A DNA stretch of 14,992 nucleotides from an uncultured Clostridia bacterium (GCA_947385185.1 CANDJX010000028.1:1-14992), one strand, 5' to 3'; numbered from the stretch's first letter, positions 1 through 6,387 are shown. Notes: generated by a model from the sequence alone, not told the origin. Numbers and translations: made by a program.

Positions 1-490
1 AGCCGGCAAGCACCGGGGTCATGATTCCGCAGAATCCGTAATCGACTCCCACAAAGAATGCGAAACAGAACGCCGCGGCGACAGCGGCTGCAAACGCGGC
101 GAAATATATCGCGCTACGTTTATAATCCGGAGTTTCGGATAAAGCCGCCGCCTTTGCCGTGCGAAGCAAATACAGCAGCGTCGCCGAAATCGCAAGCGAC
201 AACAAAATATTGCCGTACCATCCGCCCGTAAAAATATCGTATGCCAGCTCGCACACCGCGCCGAGTCCCGCGATCGTCGCTATTCTGCGTAGCGGATTGC
301 GGGTGTATCGGCTGCCCTCTGCGAGCAAAAACGCGAATATAGGCCAGGACAAACGCCCGATAATACGCAGTACCGTTACGCTCGGAAAAAACGCCGCGCC
401 GACGTGGTCGACGGTCATTGTGACGAGCGCTATGATTTTGAGCGCGAATCCGTCTATACCGATTGCTTTTTTCACGGACGTTTCCGTCAT
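1..490 (-). CDS. TraX-family integral membrane protein (partial, C-terminus beyond left edge)
   Basis: The first 163 residues are visible and the rest lies outside the window. The protein is very hydrophobic, with about five membrane segments near residues 16-35, 38-58, 68-85, 92-110 and 126-148. Sequence typical of the TraX family (named after the F-plasmid pilin acetylase TraX but mostly chromosomal and uncharacterised in Firmicutes) is seen: LKIIALVTMTVDHVGAAFFP at 17-36, then LRIIGRLSWPIFAFLLAEG at 41-59. The VDH and RLSWPIFAFLLAEG blocks are the most diagnostic. The ATG at 490 overlaps the kinase stop as ATGA, with a GAAGG SD about 6 nt upstream inside the kinase gene, so translation is probably coupled. 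Its substrate is unknown. It could be an acyltransferase-like membrane enzyme, but nothing here proves that. Family assignment is fairly sure; function is not. Confidence 0.8.
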   Translation of the reverse strand, partial: MTETSVKKAIGIDGFALKIIALVTMTVDHVGAAFFPSVTVLRIIGRLSWPIFAFLLAEGSRYTRNPLRRIATIAGLGAVCELAYDIFTGGWYGNILLSLAISATLLYLLRTAKAAALSETPDYKRSAIYFAAFAAAVAAAFCFAFFVGVDYGFCGIMTPVLAG

Positions 491-1395
491 TTGACCCTTC
501 TTATCTTTACGCTTTCGACGAGCGATTCGGTATCGGCGAGACTCGGCAACGCTTCCTTAAACGCGCACGCGCTGCCCGAAGCAACCGCGAACGCAAGCGT
601 CCGCATTATATCGCCGCCGTTTCTTTCGTAAGCGGTAACAAACCCAGCGACAGTCGAATCGCCGGCGCCCGTAGAATTTACGAGCCTGCCGCGCGGCGTA
701 TCCGCAGTATACACTCCGCCGTCCTCGGCTGCGAGTACCGCGCCGTCGCCGCCGAGCGTGACGAGCACGTTACGCACGCCGAGTTCGCGCAGCCTTTCCG
801 CATAGTCCGGCGCTTCTCCGACGCTTATATCCTTTCCGAAAAACCCGCAGAGTTCGTCGAGATTCGGCTTAACCAAAAAAGGATTCGTTTTCACGGCAAG
901 CGCGAGCTGTTCTCCCCAGGCGTCGACGACTACGCGGGCGCCGTCCGCCCTGCCCGCGAGATAGGCGTACACGTCCGCACGCGTACCTTGCGGCGCGTTC
1001 CCCGCGAGCACGAGCCAGTCGCCGCGACCGACATTCAGTTTCGACGCGACTTCGTCAACTTCGGCGTCCGTCAGAGCGCCCGCCCTGCCGTTGATCTCGG
1101 TTTCCTCTCCCGCCTTGATTTTGACGTTTATCCGACTGTTATTACGCAAATGCACGAAATCGCACCGCAATTCCGCTTCTTCGAGCTGTCTGACAATCTC
1201 ATCGCCCACGAAACCGCCGAGCGCAACGACGGCGCGCACGTCCGCGCCGTACGCTTTCGCCACGAGCGCGACGTTTATACCCTTTCCGCCCGCGACGAGC
1301 GCATTGCTCACAACGCGATTGGTTTCGCCCTTATTCAATGCGCCGAGACGCATATAATAATCGAGCGACGAATTGAGATTTACGGTCTGTATCAT
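487..1395 (-). CDS. fruK: PfkB-family sugar kinase, probably 1-phosphofructokinase
   Basis: This 302-aa ribokinase-fold kinase has the length and order of the FruK/LacC group. It opens with MIQTVNLNSSLDYY, the usual FruK start (TVTLNPALD). It has GGKGIN at 36-41 (first PfkB signature), VKPNLDEL for the nucleotide-side loop, TLGGDGAV, and NSTGAGDSTVAGF with the catalytic base Asp246 (second signature). The likely reaction is ATP-dependent phosphorylation of fructose 1-phosphate to fructose 1,6-bisphosphate in the cytoplasm. Tagatose-6-phosphate kinase (LacC) cannot be excluded. The frame stays open to 1458, but the family N-terminus and the promoter place the start at 1395. No fructose PTS or fruR gene is next to it in the window. 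The stop overlaps the TraX gene start by 4 nt. It appears to be expressed from a promoter so close that the mRNA may be leaderless. Confidence 0.85.
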   Translation of the reverse strand: MIQTVNLNSSLDYYMRLGALNKGETNRVVSNALVAGGKGINVALVAKAYGADVRAVVALGGFVGDEIVRQLEEAELRCDFVHLRNNSRINVKIKAGEETEINGRAGALTDAEVDEVASKLNVGRGDWLVLAGNAPQGTRADVYAYLAGRADGARVVVDAWGEQLALAVKTNPFLVKPNLDELCGFFGKDISVGEAPDYAERLRELGVRNVLVTLGGDGAVLAAEDGGVYTADTPRGRLVNSTGAGDSTVAGFVTAYERNGGDIMRTLAFAVASGSACAFKEALPSLADTESLVESVKIRRVK

Positions 1396-1430
1396 AAAAT
1401 AAGTATACTCCGCGCGCCGTGTTTTGTCAA
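1396..1430 (-). promoter_or_regulatory. Sigma-A promoter of the fruK-traX unit, possibly leaderless
   Basis: On the minus strand TTGACA (1430-1425) and TATACT (1407-1402) are separated by exactly 17 nt. Only six nt (TATTTT) lie between the -10 box and the ATG at 1395, so a normally placed +1 falls on or next to the A of the start codon. A GGAG lies 12 nt before the ATG but overlaps the -10 spacer and would not be in the transcript. Confidence 0.75.
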
Positions 1431-1436
1431 CCGCGG

Positions 1437-1475
1437 AAAAATAAAAAGACGGTTGCAATAAAAGCAGACCGTCTT
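1437..1475 (-). terminator. Rho-independent terminator of the glycosyltransferase gene
   Basis: On the minus strand AAGACGGT (1475-1468) pairs with ACCGTCTT, 8 bp, with an inner TGC/GCA extension after a one-base bulge and a loop of TTTTATT. A TTTTTATTTTT tail follows. It sits 83 nt past the glycosyltransferase stop and just before the fruK -35 box. Confidence 0.8.
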
Positions 1476-1557
1476 AATCCGACATCGAACTCCCGAAAGT
1501 CGGTTAAACCCATAGAGTTCGCATTATTTATACTCCGTTTTTATTTATTCGCAATAC

Positions 1558-2583
1558 TTACCCGAGCTTGACTTTTTTCGCGGTGATCTTATATCCGCCG
1601 ACGATTGCGACGCGACCGATCGGGCGCGGAAGCAGATAATATATCGCCGGATACGAACGGTATTTGAGTTTCCCGTGCAGCCACTTATCCTTTTTCTTTA
1701 TGTCTTTCCAGAGCGTTTTCAGCGCGGCGTATTTTTCTTTCGACGGCTCGGCAAGCGTGAATGTCAACGTCACTATCATAAGACACGCGAGCGTATGCAG
1801 CATATATTTGGCAAGGCGAGGATTCGTCTTTTTTATCTCGCGTATATCGTACGCTTCCGCCATAATCTTCATTACGCGGTTCTGCTGTTCGGTACGCTTT
1901 GCAAACACCGACATATTGACCGACTGATCGGCTCTGCCTATATAATAGCGGTAAAGATCCGTATCGATGTAATACATCTTTTTCACAAACGGAAGCGGCA
2001 CGTAAGCGAAAATATTATCCACGTAAAACGTATGTTTGGGAAGTTCGAGCCCGCTCGCGCGCAGAACGTCGAGTTTATACATAAGCGAATGCATCAAAAG
2101 CACGGACGAGCCTTTGAATTTCTTTACTTCGTTCCAACCGAAAAACCTGCCCGTCGGCATATTTTTAGTAAACTTACGCGTAAACGCGGTATTGTCCTCG
2201 ACGTGTTCGTAAACGAAATTCGTCACGTACAGGTCGGGAAGGCTGTCCTCCGCTATATGACGTTTGATTGTGGCGATCACTTCGGCGAGCGCCGACGCGT
2301 CCACCCAGTCGTCCGAATCGACGACTTTATAATACAGTCCGGTGCCGTGCCGTATGCCCTGATTGACGCCTTCGCCGTGTCCGCCGTTCTCCTGATGTAC
2401 GGCTTTGCATATGGTAGGATATTTCGCGGCGTATTCGTCTGCGATCGCCCCCGTTCCGTCTTTCGACCCGTCGTTCACGATAATGATCTCGACGTCTTCC
2501 CCGCCGACGAGGATACTGTCGATGCAGTTCCGCATATACGCTTCCGAATTATAGCTCGGCACCGCGAAAGTAATAAGTTTCAT
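1558..2583 (-). CDS. Family 2 glycosyltransferase
   Basis: This 341-aa GT-A fold glycosyltransferase transfers a sugar from a nucleotide-sugar donor, probably to cell-envelope polysaccharide or glycolipid on the cytoplasmic face. The N-terminal catalytic domain (about 1-120) shows the GT2 hallmarks: FAVPSYNSEAYM at 6-17, IIIVNDGSKDGT at 33-44 (donor nucleotide), the HQENGGHGEGVNQG block at 63-76, and VDSDDW at 88-93 giving the metal-binding DxD Asp89/Asp91. The C-terminal half is helical and basic, with a hydrophobic stretch around LACLMIVTLTFTL but no clear multi-pass domain. The frame extends upstream to 2850, but that part overlaps pflA, and MKLITFAVPSYN is the typical GT2 start. A GGGAG SD sits 9 nt before the ATG at 2583. 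It is monocistronic between two terminators, with no polysaccharide cluster around it, so acceptor and sugar cannot be told. Confidence 0.9.
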   Translation of the reverse strand: MKLITFAVPSYNSEAYMRNCIDSILVGGEDVEIIIVNDGSKDGTGAIADEYAAKYPTICKAVHQENGGHGEGVNQGIRHGTGLYYKVVDSDDWVDASALAEVIATIKRHIAEDSLPDLYVTNFVYEHVEDNTAFTRKFTKNMPTGRFFGWNEVKKFKGSSVLLMHSLMYKLDVLRASGLELPKHTFYVDNIFAYVPLPFVKKMYYIDTDLYRYYIGRADQSVNMSVFAKRTEQQNRVMKIMAEAYDIREIKKTNPRLAKYMLHTLACLMIVTLTFTLAEPSKEKYAALKTLWKDIKKKDKWLHGKLKYRSYPAIYYLLPRPIGRVAIVGGYKITAKKVKLG

Positions 2584-2624
2584 TTCGATTCGCTCCCTTA
2601 TTTTATATTCCGTTTTTCGATTAC

Positions 2625-2653
2625 AGTATAACACATATCGCCAAAGGTTGCAA
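2625..2653 (-). promoter_or_regulatory. Promoter of the glycosyltransferase gene
   Basis: On the minus strand TTGCAA (2653-2648), 17-nt spacer, then TATACT (2630-2625) preceded by TGT, which makes an extended -10 (TGTTATACT). Predicted +1 is near 2618, giving a leader of about 35 nt with a GGGAG SD. It starts right behind the pflA terminator. Confidence 0.75.
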
Positions 2654-2663
2654 TAGGTTTGGC

Positions 2664-2697
2664 AAAAAAAGTCGGGCGCACTTTCCGGCGCGCCCGC
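2664..2697 (-). terminator. Rho-independent terminator of pflBA
   Basis: On the minus strand CGGGCGC (2696-2690) pairs with GCGCCCG (2679-2673) around a 10-nt loop, followed by ACTTTTTTT. It begins 9 nt after the pflA stop, so pflBA ends here. Confidence 0.9.
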
Positions 2698-2705
2698 AAT
2701 ATTTT

Positions 2706-3479
2706 TTATTCGCGACGTTTTTCTGCGAAATCCGACGATATTCGTCCGAACGCGACAAGCCCGTTGAGCTTTTCCACCGCTTTGCCGTCCGCTTCGGGAA
2801 CGGACGCAAGCGGGAACGGAATGCCGAGCCGCTCGTATTTTTCCAGACAAAGTTTACGGAACGGCAGAAGCTCGACGCGGTCGATGATATCCTTATACGG
2901 TCCGATAACGTCGCACAGACGCATGACGTCGCTTTCGGTATCGTTCAGACCCGGCACGATCACCTGACGCACCCACGCGCGTTTGCCGAGCCTCGCGAGC
3001 TTTCCGAGAAAATCCTTAACGGGTTCGAGCGACCCGCCCGTATATTTTTTATATTCCGCTTCGGACGCGAACTTTACGTCTACGATTGCAAGATCGACGA
3101 GAGAAATAAGCTCGTCCGCGTCCGCGCCGACGACGTTTGCGCTCGTATCGATCGCGATATGCATACCTTCGGCTTTAAGAAGCCGTGCAAGCGCGGAAAA
3201 GAATTTCGCCTGCGCAAGCGGTTCTCCGCCGCCGAAAGTCACGCCGCCGCGAACCGTATACGGGCGGAATCGCAGAATGCGGTCGGCAAGCTCGCCCGCC
3301 GTCGTTTCCTCGCCCGGTTCCGACCACGTTTCGGGATTATGGCAATACACGCAACGGAGCGGGCACCCGACGCCGAACACTACGCTCCTGACGCCCGGAC
3401 CGTCCACCGTTCCGAGCGACTGAAAACCGGATATACGCCCTTTACACGAACGAATGGAAAGTTCTCGAGATGACTTCAC
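2706..3479 (-). CDS. pflA: Pyruvate formate-lyase-activating enzyme (radical SAM)
   Basis: This 257-aa glycyl-radical activase uses a [4Fe-4S] cluster and S-adenosylmethionine to abstract a hydrogen from the conserved glycine of PflB. The cluster motif CPLRCVYC has Cys39-x3-Cys43-x2-Cys46, followed by HNPETW. TVDGPGVR at 24-31 is typical of PflA, and the SAM-binding GGGEP motif is at 83-87. Length fits the family (about 245-260 aa). No extra ferredoxin-like cysteine insert is present, which separates PflA from the activases of glycerol dehydratase or choline lyase. The only usable start is the GTG at 3479, inside the last codons of pflB (38-nt overlap), with AAGGA 8 nt upstream. No ATG, GTG or TTG follows before the conserved KGRISGFQS region. 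Activity requires strict anaerobiosis. Confidence 0.95.
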   Translation of the reverse strand: MKSSRELSIRSCKGRISGFQSLGTVDGPGVRSVVFGVGCPLRCVYCHNPETWSEPGEETTAGELADRILRFRPYTVRGGVTFGGGEPLAQAKFFSALARLLKAEGMHIAIDTSANVVGADADELISLVDLAIVDVKFASEAEYKKYTGGSLEPVKDFLGKLARLGKRAWVRQVIVPGLNDTESDVMRLCDVIGPYKDIIDRVELLPFRKLCLEKYERLGIPFPLASVPEADGKAVEKLNGLVAFGRISSDFAEKRRE

Positions 3480-5667
3480 GCTGCTGTTCCTTAGTCAGTT
3501 TATTGAAGTTTACCGCATAGCCGGACACGCGTATGGTAAGGTTGGGATAAAGCTCGGGATCGTTCATGGCGTCGATGAGCTTTTGTCTGTCGAGGACGTT
3601 GACGTTCAAATGATGCGCGCTCTGTCCGAAATAACCGTCCAGAATATCCACGAGGTTTTCCGTGCGCTCGTCCGTGGTTTTGCCGAGCGCGGCGGGAATT
3701 ATCGAGAACGTATTGGATATACCGTCGCGGCAGTCGTCGTAATCGAGTTTCGCAACGGAATTGAGCGACGCGAGCGCGCCGTTGGTTTCGCGGTTATGCA
3801 TGGGGTTCGCGCCGGGAGCGAACGGTTCACCGGCTTTGCGTCCGTCCGGAGTTGCGCCCGTCTTTTTGCCGTAAACGACGTTGGACGTGATCGTGAGCGC
3901 GGACAGCGTATGTTTCGCGCCGCGGTAAGCCGGCGTCGCTTTGAGCTCGGTTATTACCTTATGCAAAGTTTCTTTCGCAATGGAATCTACGCGGTCGTCG
4001 TCGTTGCCGAATTTCGGAAAATCGCCTTCGACGTCGAAATCGGTTATGATCCCCTCCGCGTTCTTTATCGGTCTGACTTTGGCGTACTTTATCGCGGACA
4101 GGCTGTCTGCAAGCACGCTGAGCCCGGCTACTCCGAACGCCATGAGCCGCTCTACGTCCGTGTCGTGGAGCGCCATCTGTATCTTTTCGTAAGCGTATTT
4201 ATCATGCATGAAATGAATGACGTTCATGGTGTTGACGTAGGTGCGGGCAAGCCATGCGAGGTAGAAATCGAAACGCCTGACGACCTCGTCGTAATCGAGC
4301 ACGTCGCCGTCGTAGACCGGCATTTCGGGACCGACCTGCATGAAGTACCGCTCGTCTTTACCGCCGTTGAGCGCCATAAGAAGGGTCTTGGGCAAATTGC
4401 AGCGCGCGCCGAAAAATTGCATTTGCTTGCCTATTTTCATACTGCTGACGCAACACGCGATTGCATAATCGTCGCCGCTTATTTTGCGCATGAGATCGTC
4501 GTTTTCATACTGAATGGAATCTGTTTCCGCCGAAACTCTCGCGGCGTATTTCTTGAAAGCGCGCGGGAGCTTTTCCGACCACAGAATAGTCAGGTTCGGT
4601 TCGGGAGACGAACCGAGATTGTAAAGCGTATGAAGAAAACGGAACGAGTTTTTCGTGACGAAAGGTCTGCCGTCCTCGCACATTCCGCCAACCGACTCGG
4701 TTATCCACATGGGATCGCCGGCGAACAGCTCGTTATATTCGGGAGTGCGGAGATGACGCATCGTGCGAAGATGAATGACGAACGAGTCGATGATCTCCTG
4801 CACGCCGGACTCGGTGAGCGTCCCCTCTTTTAAGTCGCGCTCGGCATAAATATCGAGGAACGTGCTCGTCCTGCCCAGACTCATCGCAGCACCGTTCTGC
4901 TCCTTATTCGCCGCAAGATAGGCGAAATACAGCCATTGCGTGGCTTCGAGGAGGTTTGTCGCCGGCAAAGAAATATCGTAGCCGTACATTGCGGCAAGCT
5001 GTTTGAGATAGCCGAGAAATTCGATCTGCTCGTGCACTTCTTCGCACAGTTTGATGTTTTCCGCATCCATCGTGCGCCGTCCGAGCTCGGCTTTATCCTT
5101 CTTTTTTTCCTCTATGAGTCTGTCTATGCCGTACAACGCGACGCGGCGATAATCGCCTATTATGCGCCCTCTGCCGTAAGCGTCGGGAAGTCCGGTGAGA
5201 ATGCCGACGTGACGGACTTTGCGCATTTCGTCCGTGTACGCGCGGAACACGCCGTCGTTATGCGTGGTGCGATAACGGAAAACGTTTTCGATTTTGTCGC
5301 TGAGCTTATAACCGTACGCTTCGCACGCGCTGCGCGCCATTCTTATTCCGCCGAACGGGTTCACCCCGCGAACGAGCGGCGCGCCCGTCTGAAGCCCGAC
5401 TATGACCTCGTTTTCTTTATCCATATAAGCCGCGGGATAACTGAGGAGCGAACTGACCGTTTCGGTGTCTATACCGAGCACTCCGCCGTTGTCTTTCTCG
5501 AGTTTCTGTAAACCCCCGAGTACGTCGCGCAGTTTTTTCGTCCGCTCGGTCGGTCCGGCAAGAAAGCGTTCGTCGCCCTCATACGGAGTATAATTGAGCC
5601 GTATGAAATCGGCTACGTCTATGCCGCAACTCCATTTGCCGCGTGTAAAGTTCCTGTACGCTTCCAT
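3442..5667 (-). CDS. pflB: Formate acetyltransferase (pyruvate formate-lyase)
   Basis: This 741-aa glycyl-radical enzyme cleaves pyruvate with CoA to acetyl-CoA and formate in the cytoplasm. The active-site cysteine pair is Cys405-Cys406 in DDYAIACCVSSM, followed by KQMQFFGARCNLPK. The radical site is Gly716 in IRVSGYAVNF near the C-terminus, with LTKEQQREVISRTF after it, close to E. coli PflB. The full length and the Cys-Cys pair mark a true PFL rather than a diol dehydratase or other glycyl-radical paralogue. The frame is open further upstream to 5910, but that part encodes the structured leader. The ATG at 5667 starts MEAYRNFTRGKW and has AAAGGAG 8 nt upstream. pflA overlaps its 3' end. 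Control appears unusual: NrdR-like boxes in the promoter and a ZTP riboswitch in the leader suggest that it serves formate supply for nucleotide synthesis. nifJ in the same window offers a second pyruvate-cleaving route. Confidence 0.97.
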   Translation of the reverse strand: MEAYRNFTRGKWSCGIDVADFIRLNYTPYEGDERFLAGPTERTKKLRDVLGGLQKLEKDNGGVLGIDTETVSSLLSYPAAYMDKENEVIVGLQTGAPLVRGVNPFGGIRMARSACEAYGYKLSDKIENVFRYRTTHNDGVFRAYTDEMRKVRHVGILTGLPDAYGRGRIIGDYRRVALYGIDRLIEEKKKDKAELGRRTMDAENIKLCEEVHEQIEFLGYLKQLAAMYGYDISLPATNLLEATQWLYFAYLAANKEQNGAAMSLGRTSTFLDIYAERDLKEGTLTESGVQEIIDSFVIHLRTMRHLRTPEYNELFAGDPMWITESVGGMCEDGRPFVTKNSFRFLHTLYNLGSSPEPNLTILWSEKLPRAFKKYAARVSAETDSIQYENDDLMRKISGDDYAIACCVSSMKIGKQMQFFGARCNLPKTLLMALNGGKDERYFMQVGPEMPVYDGDVLDYDEVVRRFDFYLAWLARTYVNTMNVIHFMHDKYAYEKIQMALHDTDVERLMAFGVAGLSVLADSLSAIKYAKVRPIKNAEGIITDFDVEGDFPKFGNDDDRVDSIAKETLHKVITELKATPAYRGAKHTLSALTITSNVVYGKKTGATPDGRKAGEPFAPGANPMHNRETNGALASLNSVAKLDYDDCRDGISNTFSIIPAALGKTTDERTENLVDILDGYFGQSAHHLNVNVLDRQKLIDAMNDPELYPNLTIRVSGYAVNFNKLTKEQQREVISRTFHSFV

Positions 5668-5689
5668 TGTTTTGTCTCCTTTCGTAAAA

Positions 5690-5830
5690 ATCCGGAAAAT
5701 GAAAGATATTTTGCCGCCCGGGGGAGGTCGCCGTGGCGCGAGCTTTGCTCGCTTCTCGCAACAAGCGACGAGAGCAAATCTTTTGTCGGCGTCACGCATT
5801 TGCCCATGCAGGCAAATTTGCTTTTCGGAA
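5690..5830 (-). other. Structured distal leader between the ZTP riboswitch terminator and the pflB SD
   Basis: About 140 nt of the pflB leader lies beyond the riboswitch terminator. It contains an ATTTGCC/GGCAAAT hairpin with a 6-nt loop (5798-5817), a GCGAGC-TTT-GCTCGC hairpin (5738-5752) nested inside GTCGC/GCGAC arms (5727-5731 and 5765-5769), and a C/G-rich stretch (5715-5727). The pflB frame runs through it, but the translation has no PFL homology. It may be a mobile or REP-like repeat inserted in the leader, or an mRNA-stabilising or translation-control structure. No family is recognised. Confidence 0.5.
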
Positions 5831-5831
5831 T

Positions 5832-5875
5832 AAAAAAGCAGCTCGGAGCCGTAAGATAATATGGTTCTAAGCTGC
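5832..5875 (-). terminator. Riboswitch-controlled intrinsic terminator of pflB
   Basis: On the minus strand GCAGCT (5875-5870) pairs with AGCTGC (5843-5838), with a partial inner GAACC/GGCTC extension, followed by TTTTTT. The left arm starts inside the conserved GGGC of the ZTP aptamer (5877-5874), so the folded, ligand-bound aptamer should prevent its formation. This is the ON-switch arrangement expected for ZTP riboswitches. Confidence 0.8.
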
Positions 5876-5950
5876 CCAGACGGTCGACATTTCATAGACA
5901 ATCGCTCCACGGCGTTTTTACGCCAATAATTTCCGTCAGTTACGATTATC
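5872..5950 (-). ncRNA. ZTP riboswitch (pfl motif) in the pflB leader
   Basis: On the minus strand the RNA shows P1 GAUAAUCG (5950-5943) pairing with CGAUUGUC (5904-5897) over 8 bp. Next come GUAACUGACGG (family: GUGACUGGCG), a GGCGU-AAAA-ACGCC hairpin (5924-5911) and then GUGGAGCGA (family: GGGGAGCGA). After a linker comes CCGUCUGGGC (5883-5874; family: CCGCCUGGGC). The pseudoknot GACGG (5937-5933) with CCGUC (5883-5879) is kept by a compensated change, A-U in place of the usual G-C. The family binds ZTP/ZMP, the alarmone of 10-formyl-THF shortage, and activates purine and one-carbon genes; it was first named for its association with pfl genes. Position fits: the predicted +1 is about 9 nt before P1. 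Recognition is from memory of the consensus, with no covariance search run. Confidence 0.88.
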
Positions 5951-5965
5951 CGTTTGAGTTTTCAT

Positions 5966-5994
5966 ATCATACCACAATATTTTGTGTTTGTCAA
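5966..5994 (-). promoter_or_regulatory. Sigma-A promoter of pflBA
   Basis: On the minus strand TTGACA (5994-5989), 17-nt spacer, TATGAT (5971-5966). Predicted +1 is near 5959, giving a leader of about 290 nt. The spacer is filled by one palindromic operator and a second lies upstream of the -35, so this strong promoter should be repressible. Confidence 0.85.
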
Positions 5995-6019
5995 CTATTT
6001 GAAACACAATATTTTGTGC
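5972..6019 (-). promoter_or_regulatory. Tandem NrdR-box-like operators at the pflB promoter
   Basis: Two 16-bp sites read on the minus strand ACACAAAATATTGTGG (5987-5972) and GCACAAAATATTGTGT (6019-6004). They share the 14-mer CACAAAATATTGTG and lie 32 bp apart centre to centre, about three helical turns. The NrdR-box consensus as I know it, acaCwAtATaTwGtgt, fits the core with one mismatch, and paired boxes at this spacing are typical of NrdR. The proximal site fills the -35/-10 spacer, as expected for a repressor. NrdR (an ATP/dATP-sensing repressor) normally controls ribonucleotide reductases. Alternatives are Rex (operators TTGTGAA-N4-TTCACAA) or another dimeric repressor. Confidence 0.65.
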
Positions 6020-6041
6020 CGTTAAGGTTTATGTTCTTAAT

Positions 6042-6386
6042 TCAGTCCAATGCGGCGATACCGTCCGTTACCAGATTGTACGCGGCTTCGAGATCGGGCA
6101 TGAACGCGCCGACGTCGAGATTGCCGCCGCGAAGAACATCCGTCACTTCCGCCGCAATTTTATAAAGCGCGTCGAAACCGAGATTCTGAGCCACGCCTTT
6201 GAGCGTATGCGCGGCGCGGAACGCCTCGGAAGCGTTGCCGGAGGCAAGCGAATCTTTAAGAAGCGCAAAACTGCCGTCGGCGGGGAATTTCCGTACAAAA
6301 CGAAGAACGCGTTCTTCCGTCACGAAACGACCCATGATCCCGTTATAATCGCCGCCGATCATATTATAAAATGTTTCGATATTCAT
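6042..6386 (-). CDS. Histidine phosphotransfer (HPt) domain protein
   Basis: This 114-aa protein is a single HPt four-helix-bundle domain. The phosphorylatable histidine is His60 in FRAAHTLKGVAQNLG, the canonical HPt motif (HxLKG followed by a small residue and NLG). It would accept phosphate from a hybrid kinase receiver and pass it on, or act as a sink. It has no kinase, membrane or output domain. The ATG at 6386 follows the response-regulator stop after one nucleotide, with GGAGG 9 nt upstream, so the two are surely cotranscribed and probably partners in one phosphorelay. No sensor kinase is visible. No strong terminator follows the stop at 6042, and read-through into the pflB leader is possible. 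Confidence 0.92.
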   Translation of the reverse strand: MNIETFYNMIGGDYNGIMGRFVTEERVLRFVRKFPADGSFALLKDSLASGNASEAFRAAHTLKGVAQNLGFDALYKIAAEVTDVLRGGNLDVGAFMPDLEAAYNLVTDGIAALD

Positions 6387-6387
6387 A

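Noticed and set aside
1479..1500. tRNA-like T-arm (GGGAGTTCGATGTC on the minus strand)
   Set aside because: No acceptor stem, D-arm or anticodon arm is found around it. No tRNA was seen in the window.
3454..4833. Long plus-strand open frame opposite pflB
   Set aside because: The sense strand has every PFL motif. The antisense translation shows no domain, promoter or SD.
5668..5910. N-terminal extension of pflB through the leader
   Set aside because: The translation is unrelated to PFL and spans the riboswitch terminator and hairpins. The ATG at 5667 has a strong SD and the family N-terminus.
5972..6019. Rex or CRP/FNR operator as the first interpretation of the pflB palindromes
   Set aside because: The orientation is CACAA...TTGTG, not TTGTG...CACAA, and the TGTGA/TTGAT half-sites are lacking. 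The paired 16-mers at 32-bp spacing fit NrdR better, though Rex is kept as an alternative.
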